From an uncultured Eubacteriales bacterium (lineage in GTDB: Bacteria; Bacillota; Clostridia; Oscillospirales; Butyricicoccaceae): a DNA stretch of 24,884 nt. The notes under the pieces were generated by a model, which searched no databases, was not told the DNA's origin, and saw nothing but the letters and a program-made list of their open reading frames with translations. Below, piece by piece: positions 18,097 through 24,845 of the stretch. A program made the position numbers and the translations under genes. The DNA lies in the NCBI GenBank assembly GCA_934630445.1, contig CAKTWY010000013.1:1-24884 (forward strand), in the 5' to 3' direction. Within the stretch, counting starts at the first letter, position 1. Each line of letters begins with the position of its first letter.

Positions 18097-18827
18097 AACC
18101 CCCCGTCGACACGGATGACCTCACCCGTGATATATTCCGCGCCGTCCGACGCGAGGAACGCGGCGGCGTGCGCAACATTTTCCGCCCTGCCCATACGCTT
18201 CATCGGGATCGCGGCCGCCGCGCCCTCCCGCACTTTCTCAGGCAGCGCTGCGGTCATATCCGTCTCGATAAAGCCGGGTGCGATCGCGTTGCAGGTAACG
18301 CCGCGTGCGGCGAGCTCTTTGGCGACGCTCTTCGTCAGGCCGATCAGGCCCGCCTTCGCGCTGGCGTAGTTGGCCTGCCCCGCGTTGCCCATCAGGCCCG
18401 CGACGGACGAAATATTGATAATGCGGCCCGTACGGCGGCGCATCATATGCGTATAGAACTGGCGGATCATCAGGAACGCGCCCTTCAGGTTGGTATCGAT
18501 GACGCACTCGAAGTTCTCCTCCGTCATGGACAGGACGAGGCCGTCCTTCGTGATGCCGGCGTTGTTGACCAGGATATCGACCGCGCCGAACGCCTGGAGG
18601 ATCTCCCCGGCGGTGCGCTTCGTCTCCTCAGAGGAGCTGACGTCGCAGCGGTAGACCTCGCACCGCGCGCCGAGCGCTGCGATCTCCTCCGCTGTTTTGC
18701 GGGCAGCTTCCTCGTTTCCCGCATAAAGCAGCGCCAGCGAAGCGCCCTGCCGCGCGAATTCGAGCGCGATCGCCCGGCCGATGCCGCGGCTGCCGCCGGT
18801 GACGACGGCGACTTTATTTTTCAGCAC
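18087..18827 (-). CDS. fabG: 3-oxoacyl-ACP reductase FabG
   Basis: The protein is 246 aa, the standard FabG length. It reduces beta-ketoacyl-ACP with NADPH. It is a classical short-chain dehydrogenase: TGGSRGIG cofactor loop at residues 10-17, NNAG at 88-91, and catalytic S141, Y154 and K158 (NISSVAGL, QANYASAKAGL). I chose the GTG start at 18827, not a longer frame to 18866, because GGAGG stands 9 nt ahead and the protein then begins exactly at the family N-terminus. It overlaps the end of fabD by 14 nt. Confidence 0.96.
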   Translation of the reverse strand: MLKNKVAVVTGGSRGIGRAIALEFARQGASLALLYAGNEEAARKTAEEIAALGARCEVYRCDVSSSEETKRTAGEILQAFGAVDILVNNAGITKDGLVLSMTEENFECVIDTNLKGAFLMIRQFYTHMMRRRTGRIINISSVAGLMGNAGQANYASAKAGLIGLTKSVAKELAARGVTCNAIAPGFIETDMTAALPEKVREGAAAAIPMKRMGRAENVAHAAAFLASDGAEYITGEVIRVDGGLCM

Positions 18828-19731
18828 TGGATAATACCTCCATTGTCTCATTGAGGCTCTTCTCATCCTCGACGCGGCAGATACGCGCGTCGGGCGCGAT
18901 CTTCGCGATCAGGCCGGAGAGCGTCTTGCCCGGGCCGACCTCGACAAAGGTATCGGCGCCGTCTTTCAGCATTGCCTCGATCGTGCGCTGCCAGAGGACC
19001 GGCGAGGACGCCTGACGGAAAAGCAGTTCCTCCGCATCATACGGCTGCGCCGTGACGTTCGCGTACACCGGCACGGGTGCCTGCGCGAAGGCAAGCTGCG
19101 CAAACTCCGCCGCGAGCGCTTCGGTAGCGGCCTTCATATACGGCGAGTGGAACGCGCCGCTCACCGCGAGGGGGAGCGCCCTGCCGCCCGCATTTTTGAC
19201 TGCCTCTGTAAGCGCTGCGGCCGAAGCCGCCGCGCAGGCGACGACCGTCTGGCCCGGGCAGTTGTAGTTGACGGGCCAGCATTCTGGGATCGCTCTGCAC
19301 AGCGCCTCAACATCGCCGGCAGACAGCTTAACGACGGCGAACATGCGCCCGGGGTTCTCCCCCGCGCAGGCATCCATCACCTCGCCCCTGCGCACGACAA
19401 AGCGGAATGCCTGTTCATCGGTCATGTACCCCGCAAACGCAAGCGCTGGGATCTCCCCCAGGGAGAATCCGGCCGCCATATCCGCGCGCACGCCGCGCTC
19501 TTCAAGCGCGCGCGCCGCCATCAGGTCGACGCAGAAAAGGCAGGGCTGGGTATTGACGGTAACGGACAGCTCTTCCTTCGCGGCCTGCGTGCACTGCTCG
19601 CGCGTGCCGGGGCGGATGCGCTCGGCCATATCGAATACCGCGCGCGCCGCAGGGGAAATTTCGGCAAGACTTTTGCCCATTCCCTGGTACTGCGCGCCCT
19701 GGCCTGCAAAAACAAACGCTATTTTACCCAT
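18814..19731 (-). CDS. fabD: Malonyl-CoA:ACP transacylase
   Basis: The protein is 305 aa. It loads malonyl groups from CoA onto ACP. It opens with IAFVFAGQGAQYQGMGK. The nucleophile is S90 in AAGFSLGE, where Phe replaces the His usually seen before the serine (GHSLGE). The catalytic His is H195 in SGAFHSPYM. The ferredoxin-like part has VEVGPGKTLSGL near the C-terminus. GAAAGGTG precedes the ATG, and the start overlaps the end of fabK by 13 nt. Confidence 0.95.
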   Translation of the reverse strand: MGKIAFVFAGQGAQYQGMGKSLAEISPAARAVFDMAERIRPGTREQCTQAAKEELSVTVNTQPCLFCVDLMAARALEERGVRADMAAGFSLGEIPALAFAGYMTDEQAFRFVVRRGEVMDACAGENPGRMFAVVKLSAGDVEALCRAIPECWPVNYNCPGQTVVACAAASAAALTEAVKNAGGRALPLAVSGAFHSPYMKAATEALAAEFAQLAFAQAPVPVYANVTAQPYDAEELLFRQASSPVLWQRTIEAMLKDGADTFVEVGPGKTLSGLIAKIAPDARICRVEDEKSLNETMEVLSSAEK

Positions 19732-20666
19732 TTCTGCGCACCTTTCAGTACGGTTTCCGCCTGGGCGAAAATCTCTTTGATCATTTCCTCGCAGGTCTGC
19801 TCACGCCTCACCATGCCGCTGATCTCTCCGGCCATAAAGCAGCCGTTCTGCTCGTCGCCCTCCACGACCGCGCGGCGAAGCGCGCCCGCGCCGAAGGCCT
19901 CTTTCTCCTCGAGCGTCATGTCGGCATTGTTCTCATTGGCGAGAAAGTCGCGCGTAAAGCGGTTTTTCAGCGCGCGCCCAGGGTTGCCGAGCGTGCGCCC
20001 GGTGGTCATCGTGTCGATATCCTTCGCCGCGAGGACCTTTTTTTTATAGTTCTCATGGATCGTGCACTCCTTCGCGACAAGAAAACGCGTGCCGAGCTGC
20101 ACGCCGACGGCGCCGAGCATCATCGCCGCCGCGACGCCCCTTCCGTCGCCGATACCGCCGGCCGCGAGCACGGGTATGTTCACCGCGTCGCACACCTGCG
20201 GCACGAGCGCCATGGTGTTCAGCTCGCCGATATGCCCGCCTGACTCGCCGCCCTCGGCGACGACGGCGCACGCCCCGGCGCGCTCTACCATACGCGCGAC
20301 GCCGACGGACGGCACGACGGGAACGACCTTGATGCCCGCGGCGAGCCACGCTTTCATATACTTCGTCGGCAGGCCAGCGCCCGTGGTGACGACCGGCACG
20401 CGCTCGTCGATAACGAGCTGCGCGATCTCCTCCGCAAACGGGCTCATCAGCATGATATTCACGCCAAAGGGCTTATCGGTGCTTTCGCGCAGACTGCGGA
20501 TCTCTTCGCGCACGACATCGACCGGCGCGTTTGCCGCGGCGATAATGCCAAGGCCTCCTGCCTTTGATACGGCGCCGGCCAGGGAGGCGTTTGCCACCCA
20601 TGCCATGCCGCCCTGGAAAATCGGATATTCAATTCCAAACAGATCACAGATCGGTGTTCTCATCAT
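19719..20666 (-). CDS. fabK: Enoyl-ACP reductase II (FMN-dependent)
   Basis: The protein is about 315 aa. It catalyses the last step of elongation, reducing enoyl-ACP with NAD(P)H through FMN. It belongs to the nitronate monooxygenase/FabK flavoprotein family. Segments are YPIFQGGMAWVANASLAGAV, FGVNIMLMSPF, EGGESGGHIG (His145), VLAAGGIGDGRG and GVQLGTRFLVAKEC. The position between acpP and fabD supports FabK rather than a nitronate monooxygenase. The start is one of two adjacent ATG codons (20666 or 20663) after GGAG. FabK-type organisms are intrinsically insensitive to FabI inhibitors such as triclosan; no fabI is in the window. Confidence 0.95.
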   Translation of the reverse strand: MMRTPICDLFGIEYPIFQGGMAWVANASLAGAVSKAGGLGIIAAANAPVDVVREEIRSLRESTDKPFGVNIMLMSPFAEEIAQLVIDERVPVVTTGAGLPTKYMKAWLAAGIKVVPVVPSVGVARMVERAGACAVVAEGGESGGHIGELNTMALVPQVCDAVNIPVLAAGGIGDGRGVAAAMMLGAVGVQLGTRFLVAKECTIHENYKKKVLAAKDIDTMTTGRTLGNPGRALKNRFTRDFLANENNADMTLEEKEAFGAGALRRAVVEGDEQNGCFMAGEISGMVRREQTCEEMIKEIFAQAETVLKGAQKWVK

Positions 20667-20683
20667 TTTATCTCCATTGATCG

Positions 20684-20709
20684 GCGGCATCCGGCACGCC
20701 GGACGCCGC
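20684..20709 (-). other. Intergenic hairpin between acpP and fabK
   Basis: An 11-bp G+C-rich stem with one mismatch pairs 20684-20695 with about 20698-20709. No U-tract follows, so it is unlikely to be a terminator. It may set the end of a stable acpP mRNA, since ACP is needed in larger amounts than the enzymes encoded downstream. Confidence 0.45.
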
Positions 20710-20717
20710 GGCGGATC

Positions 20718-20942
20718 TTATTCCTGCGGCATCGAATCGATCAGGCGCACGACGTCGCCAATGGTCTTCAGGTTTTCGTCGACCTCAAGCGTGACGCCGA
20801 ACTCCTCTTCAAACGTCATCACAAGCTCCACTGTGTCGAGCGAATCAAAGCCGAGCGACTCAAACGTCGTTTCCATCGTCAGTTCGGAAGCATCAAGGTC
20901 GCGGTTCTCAGCGATAAGGGCAGCTACTTTTTCAAATGTCAT
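20718..20942 (-). CDS. acpP: Acyl carrier protein
   Basis: The protein is 74 aa, small and strongly acidic. It carries the growing acyl chain on a phosphopantetheine attached to the serine of GFDSLDTVELVM, the canonical DSL motif. The start at 20942 (MTFEKVAALIAENRDL) has GGAGG 8 nt ahead; the longer frame to 20960 runs through this ribosome binding site. It lies 65 nt after fabH and 51 nt before fabK, the two widest gaps in the operon, consistent with separate control of ACP level. Confidence 0.97.
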   Translation of the reverse strand: MTFEKVAALIAENRDLDASELTMETTFESLGFDSLDTVELVMTFEEEFGVTLEVDENLKTIGDVVRLIDSMPQE

Positions 20943-21007
20943 TGTTGTTTCCTCCAGCATATTAATCTTGATTTATCTTCAGCCCGCAGCTTCTGCCGGG
21001 GCCGATC

Positions 21008-21964
21008 TCAGTATTTTACCACACATGCGCCGGACGTGAGCCCCCCGCCGAACGCCGTCATGACAAGGATATCGCCGCGCGCGATTCTCCCCGCTTCCAC
21101 CATTTCGTCCAGCAGCAGCGGGATGCTCGCCGACGAAGTGTTGCCGCAGTGGTCGATGTTGACGCCCACCTGCTCCTCCCGAAAGCCGAGCCGCTCGGCC
21201 GCGGCGGTAATGACGCGCACGTTTGCCTGATGCGGCAGGATATATCTGACGTCCGCAGGCGTGACGCCCGCCTCCTTCATGACCGCCTTCACGTCGCGGC
21301 ACATGGAGCCCACCGCGAATTTGAACACCTCGCCGCCCGCCATATGCAGATATTCATCGAGCTTCGGCGCCTTGTAGAAAGGACTTTCACCGTGCGTGCC
21401 GCCGATGGCAAGGAGCATCTGCTCGTCGGCCTTCGCGCGCACGCGCATGGAAAGGAGGTTTGTTCCCTTTTTCAACACCACAGCGCCCGCGCCGTCGCCG
21501 AAGAGCACGCACGTCGCACGGTCGCTCCAGTCGATATGCTTGGTCATCATCTCTGCGCCGACGACAAGGATGTTGTCCGCCCGGCCGGAGTCGAGATACG
21601 CCGCAGCCGTGTCGAGCGCGTAAATAAAGCCCGAGCACGCCGCGTTCAGGTCAAACACCGGGCAGCTGATATGCAGCTCGCGCAGCAGCATGCCCGAGAG
21701 CATCGGCGTCTTGTAGTCGCCCTGCAGCGTCGAACAGATGATCAGCCCGATATCGGACGGCGCAAGGCCCGCGCTTGCAATCGCCTGGCGCGCGGCCGCC
21801 GCGGCAAGGTCCGTCAGCGTCTCATGCGTGCAGATACGGCGTGTTTTGATCCCCGTGCGGGGCACGATCCACTCGTCGCTCGTGTCCACCATGGTCGAAA
21901 GTTCGTCATTGGTGAGGATATACTCCGGCTGCGCGCGGCCGGTTCCGAGAATTTGAAAACTCAT
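21008..21964 (-). CDS. fabH: Beta-ketoacyl-ACP synthase III
   Basis: The protein is 318 aa. It starts fatty acid synthesis by condensing acetyl-CoA or a branched acyl-CoA with malonyl-ACP. The catalytic triad is C110 (DLNAACSGFIYAL), H245 (LPHQANVRV) and N275 (DHCGNTSSASIP). It starts MSFQILGTGRAQPEYILTNDEL, with WIVPRTGIKTRRI close behind, as expected. It follows fabT by 5 nt, and its ribosome binding site GGAGG lies in the fabT coding end. Confidence 0.97.
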   Translation of the reverse strand: MSFQILGTGRAQPEYILTNDELSTMVDTSDEWIVPRTGIKTRRICTHETLTDLAAAAARQAIASAGLAPSDIGLIICSTLQGDYKTPMLSGMLLRELHISCPVFDLNAACSGFIYALDTAAAYLDSGRADNILVVGAEMMTKHIDWSDRATCVLFGDGAGAVVLKKGTNLLSMRVRAKADEQMLLAIGGTHGESPFYKAPKLDEYLHMAGGEVFKFAVGSMCRDVKAVMKEAGVTPADVRYILPHQANVRVITAAAERLGFREEQVGVNIDHCGNTSSASIPLLLDEMVEAGRIARGDILVMTAFGGGLTSGACVVKY

Positions 21965-21969
21965 TGCGC

Positions 21970-22428
21970 TTATGCCTCCGTTTCGGATACCTTTTCCAGA
22001 AAGAATTTGTCGAGCTTTTCCAGGCCCGAAAGGAGCGCCCGCCGCTCCCCCTCGTCAAAATTTTCGACAAGCGAACGCACCATCTTCATGTGAAAATAGC
22101 GGTGCAGGCGGTGTATCTTCTCCCCTTCGCGCGTCAGCGTGATACATACGCTTCTGCCGTCAAGTGGGCTTTTGTCTTTCAAGAGATACCCCCGGCGGAC
22201 AAGTTTCCCCACGGCGATGGTGACGGACGAGGTCGTGATATCAAGCGTTTCTGCCAGCGCGCTGACTGTTTGCGTGTGCCCCTCGGCGTTTCCGACTGCC
22301 TCCAGAAGATGAATTTCACTGATACTCAGCGGAGACTGCGTGCTTTTCAGCATATTTTCTTCTACTTTGACGACGTTTTTATACGTATCAGTCAACAGAT
22401 GATTGATCCTTTTTTCAAAATCGTCCAC
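21970..22428 (-). CDS. fabT: MarR-family repressor of fatty acid synthesis, FabT-like
   Basis: The protein is 152 aa. It has a winged helix-turn-helix of the MarR type: LSISEIHLLEAVG, VSALAETLDITTSSVTIAVGKLVRRGYL and the wing SPLDGRSVCITLT. The first gene of a fab cluster in this order is FabT in streptococci, a repressor that binds DNA when complexed with long-chain acyl-ACP. The start is taken as GTG 22428 (MDDFEKRINHLL), because GGAGG is 7 nt ahead; another GTG at 22434 would be only 1 nt from it. A palindrome overlapping its own promoter suggests autoregulation of the operon. Confidence 0.9.
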   Translation of the reverse strand: MDDFEKRINHLLTDTYKNVVKVEENMLKSTQSPLSISEIHLLEAVGNAEGHTQTVSALAETLDITTSSVTIAVGKLVRRGYLLKDKSPLDGRSVCITLTREGEKIHRLHRYFHMKMVRSLVENFDEGERRALLSGLEKLDKFFLEKVSETEA

Positions 22429-22446
22429 GCACACACCTCCCTCAAG

Positions 22447-22469
22447 TAATTAGTTTGACTATCTAATTA
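22447..22469. promoter_or_regulatory. FabT-like operator at the fab operon promoter
   Basis: TAATTAG (22447-22453) and CTAATTA (22463-22469) form a perfect inverted repeat around TTTGACTAT. The inner AGTTTGACTATC is close to the streptococcal FabT box as I remember it (TTTGATTATCAAA-like). It covers the end of the -10 element and the predicted start of transcription, the ideal place for repression. Confidence 0.7.
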
Positions 22470-22493
22470 TATGCTTTTCTTCCAAACTGTCAA
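22466..22493 (-). promoter_or_regulatory. Consensus promoter of the fab/acc operon
   Basis: Reading leftward, TTGACA (22493-22488) and TATAAT (22471-22466) are both perfect, with a 16-bp spacer. Initiation would be near 22459, about 30 nt before the fabT start. Confidence 0.88.
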
Positions 22494-22610
22494 TGGATAT
22501 TTTGTAAACTTATGACGAACAAAAATATAAATTTACATATGCATGTGCGGCAATTTCCCACGCATGCGGGGCGCGCAAATTGGAATCGAAGCCTTTCGAT
22601 TGCTCCGCAA

Positions 22611-22652
22611 TAAAAATTCCGCCGCAGAAGCTTTTCAGCTCTGCGGCGGAAT
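22611..22652 (-). terminator. Terminator of the glycerophosphodiesterase gene
   Basis: Reading leftward, a 12-bp stem (22652-22641 with 22627-22616) is followed by TTTTTA. It lies about 30 nt beyond the stop at 22684. The stretch between it and the fab promoter (22494-22610) shows only small hairpins and no gene. Confidence 0.8.
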
Positions 22653-22683
22653 GCGTCATATGTTCATGCACCGGTGCGGTCCA

Positions 22684-23571
22684 TCAGTCCCTGGCAAATT
22701 TGCTATGCTGCCACCACTCGGTGAATTCCTCGGGATAATTGGACTTGAAGCCCGCCACGCCCAGCTCGCAGATCCTTGTCCACCAGGCGGGATAATCCCC
22801 GAGGTTGGAAAAAATCTTAATGCCGCGCGCGTCGAGATATGCCTTTTCCTCCTCGCCGAACCAGCGGTCGTTCAGGCCGACCTCCCAGAGGTCCATATCC
22901 TTGATGTACTCCTTCGTCTCGTCGTCGAGACGGCGGATATTCGCGCCCAGCTTCAGGCCCTCGGGCTTCTCGTGCGTGCGGTAATAGTCCTGGATCTCAT
23001 TGATATACTCGCGCACGCCCGAGAAAAGGATCATGCGCTCGCGCGCCTTCGCGCCTGCCAGAATGGGCGCCAGCGCGTCCATCATGCCCGGCGCTTTGTA
23101 TTCGATCTCCATCATCTGTGTCGTGGTGTTCTCGTCAAACCAGCGCACAAGGTCCTCAAAAAGGATGAAGTGCGTCACGCGCGTCTCCTTTTTGCGCTCG
23201 TCGGCATAGTAGTGGCGGCTGTCCTGCCCAAGCAGGCGGGCGGGATAGATGGCGAGAAACTCATTTTCAAAACCGCCCTCAGGGAATTCGTCAAGCAGGT
23301 GGTTTGCATACGGCAATTCAACTTTTGAAAGCTCTTCCCACGTCATATCCTTGACAGCGCCGATACAGGGCGTGGGGTGGCCGATGGTCATGCGGGTGAG
23401 GTTCTCATCGTGAACGACGACGATCCTGCCGTCCTTCGACATGCGGATGTCGATCTCGATGCCCTCAAATCCGGCTTCAATGGCGGCGCTGTGGGCGTGG
23501 AGCGTGTTCTCCGGAGCCACCTTGTTGAACCCGCGATGGGCAAAGCGCATGGGGCCGTTGTACTGCTTCAT
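22684..23571 (-). CDS. Glycerophosphodiester phosphodiesterase
   Basis: The protein is 295 aa with no signal peptide, so it is cytoplasmic. It hydrolyses glycerophosphodiesters to glycerol 3-phosphate and an alcohol, recycling deacylated phospholipids. GDPD TIM-barrel residues are visible: H12-R13 (FAHRGFNKVAPENT), E21-N22, E39 and D41 (GIEIDIRMSKDG) and H54 (VVVHDENLTRM). MMEIEYKAPG supplies the mid-barrel Glu/Lys strand and GVAGFKSNYPEEF the C-terminal strand. The segment at about residues 80-130 is longer and more polar than in short GlpQ-type enzymes. The ATG at 23571 has GGGAG ahead of it. It is a single-gene unit with its own promoter and terminator; the fab operon next door makes a lipid theme plausible but unproven. 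Confidence 0.88.
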   Translation of the reverse strand: MKQYNGPMRFAHRGFNKVAPENTLHAHSAAIEAGFEGIEIDIRMSKDGRIVVVHDENLTRMTIGHPTPCIGAVKDMTWEELSKVELPYANHLLDEFPEGGFENEFLAIYPARLLGQDSRHYYADERKKETRVTHFILFEDLVRWFDENTTTQMMEIEYKAPGMMDALAPILAGAKARERMILFSGVREYINEIQDYYRTHEKPEGLKLGANIRRLDDETKEYIKDMDLWEVGLNDRWFGEEEKAYLDARGIKIFSNLGDYPAWWTRICELGVAGFKSNYPEEFTEWWQHSKFARD

Positions 23572-23609
23572 GTGGATCTCCCTTTCCTCAAAAAAACACA
23601 TATTTGCCT

Positions 23610-23661
23610 GCCGCAGGCCGCTGTGCGCCCGCCCGGTTCTTTCTGTTCGGGCGGCTGCGGC
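23610..23661 (-). promoter_or_regulatory. Structured 5' leader of the glycerophosphodiesterase gene
   Basis: Two nested G+C-rich stems can form. The outer pairs GCCGCAG (23655-23661 on the mRNA sense) with CTGCGGC (23610-23616), and the inner pairs CCGCCCG with CGGGCGG (23648-23654, 23629-23635). No U-tract follows. The leader is about 95 nt long and the structure starts within a few nt of the predicted transcription start. Confidence 0.45.
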
Positions 23662-23672
23662 ATGCTACACAC

Positions 23673-23682
23673 AGTATAGCAC
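23673..23682 (-). promoter_or_regulatory. Extended -10 promoter of the glycerophosphodiesterase gene
   Basis: Reading leftward, TGCTATACT gives an extended -10 (TATACT at 23678-23673). The -35 region 17 bp upstream is GTGCAA, a poor match, which fits an extended -10 promoter. Confidence 0.55.
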
Positions 23683-23853
23683 CGATCTCCTGTTTTTGCA
23701 CGTATTTATGAGAGATTTCTCCTGTTTTTTGATGACAAAGGCTGCGGGTTCGTATGTACGCTTTTTCCCCTTTGCATTGCCATGATCCGGTAACGCATCA
23801 TCCGCCGAGACAGGCCGGGAATGACCGCTGGATCTGCTGTCTTGCCTGATTAT

Positions 23854-24606
23854 TTAGAAGCTGCATTCATACAGAAACATTTCCGAATCATTTGTTTTTG
23901 CAATGTCCTTTTTAAACGATGAATATACTGCGATCTGCGTAAAGCCAATTTCCTGCAAAATCGCTTCCATCTCCCCCAATTCATATAGATGGGTCTGAAA
24001 GTCCATCTTTTCCTGACGTATCAATTCTTCTCCGTCATATAATTCGTAAAGCGAAGGACTGAATTGCGTATGCGTTTCTTCATCATAATCGTTTTGAGAT
24101 CGAAGTACCAGCCGATGATGCTTTTCCGTTTCCACAACCACCTGCGTTTGATATGCATCGCAATCGGAACAGCGACAGGCTACGGTGTCGACCGCGAACA
24201 CAAATTTTCCGCCTTTTTTCAGGAAAGTCTTCATCTTAGACAAAACATTCTTACATAACTGCATATCTGTGAACAGAGATACGGACCCGGAGGAAATAAA
24301 AATGTAATCAAAACATTCTGATATCTCGTATTTTTCGATATCACTTTGTGTCACTGCTGCATCAGGCGCTTTTTCCAACAGTTTTTCGAGCATTTCCTGT
24401 GAGTTGTCCACGCCTTTGATCGTTAGACCCCGCTCTAAAAACGGTACGAGAAACCTTCCGCTTCCGCATAAAGGTTCTAAAATCGCCATTCCCTTTTCGG
24501 CATAAGACAGATAAAATTCCAATTCATCATGCGGGGCCTCTTTATGTAAAATTTCATACATTTCTGCACATAAACTGCCATAATAATTTCTCTTTATCTG
24601 TTCCAT
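23854..24606 (-). CDS. Class I SAM-dependent methyltransferase
   Basis: The protein is 250 aa. The Rossmann-type SAM-binding core is clear: motif I ILEPLCGSGRFLVPFLERG (residues 42-60), the acidic ribose-binding D67 in IKGVDNSQEML, TQSDIEKYE for motif II, and a post-core FLKKGGKFVFAVDTV. The C-terminal half (about 150-250) has no feature that names the substrate. A cluster CRCSDC near residue 145 is unusual, perhaps chance. AGGAG precedes the ATG at 24606. The gene is visibly more AT-rich than its neighbours (about 40% G+C by eye) and lies beside a repeat, suggesting acquisition by transfer. The substrate is unknown. Confidence 0.85.
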   Translation of the reverse strand: MEQIKRNYYGSLCAEMYEILHKEAPHDELEFYLSYAEKGMAILEPLCGSGRFLVPFLERGLTIKGVDNSQEMLEKLLEKAPDAAVTQSDIEKYEISECFDYIFISSGSVSLFTDMQLCKNVLSKMKTFLKKGGKFVFAVDTVACRCSDCDAYQTQVVVETEKHHRLVLRSQNDYDEETHTQFSPSLYELYDGEELIRQEKMDFQTHLYELGEMEAILQEIGFTQIAVYSSFKKDIAKTNDSEMFLYECSF

Positions 24607-24638
24607 TTTTCTCTCCTGCAAACTGCGGTTTTTTTCTG

Positions 24639-24778
24639 ATTATACCATAAAGCGTGAAACGCTTTATGGTATAATTGGTATGTACCGTCTGAGACGGCAC
24701 GCCATAAAATCTCAGCATGTCGCCTCAGAGAGGCGGCATGTGCGTGGTATAATAACCGCTCTGCGGTTATTATATCTC
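24639..24778. repeat. Multi-hairpin intergenic repeat, copy 2
   Basis: Four hairpins in a row. The first is a perfect 16-bp stem, left arm ATTATACCATAAAGCG (24639-24654), loop TGAAA, right arm 24660-24675. The second pairs GTACCGTC with GACGGCAC, the third is built on CGCCTC/GAGGCG, and the fourth pairs TATAATAACCGC with GCGGTTATTATA around TCT. From 24672 on it aligns without gaps to bases 1-107. Each outer hairpin has GGTATA/TATACC ends and carries TATAAT on both strands. The element lies in the 5' region of the methyltransferase gene. Confidence 0.8.
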
Positions 24779-24796
24779 CAATTCCAATGATGTGTT

Positions 24797-24845
24797 CCTC
24801 CTTTCCGCCTCAATCCTAAATAAAAATTCAATAAAAGTCTATCAA
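24797..24845 (-). promoter_or_regulatory. Leftward promoter and orphan Shine-Dalgarno next to the repeat
   Basis: Reading leftward, TTGATA (24845-24840) and TATTTA (24822-24817) are 17 bp apart. A very strong AAAGGAGG follows at 24804-24797. No ATG, GTG or useful TTG stands 5-12 nt after it; only ATT fits, and the repeat begins about 10 nt further on. The promoter could drive the methyltransferase through the repeat, while the Shine-Dalgarno may be left from a gene whose start was replaced. Confidence 0.45.

Noticed and set aside
19719..20666. A nitronate monooxygenase
   Set aside because: It belongs to the same flavoprotein family, but its place between acpP and fabD in a complete fab operon without another enoyl-ACP reductase supports FabK.
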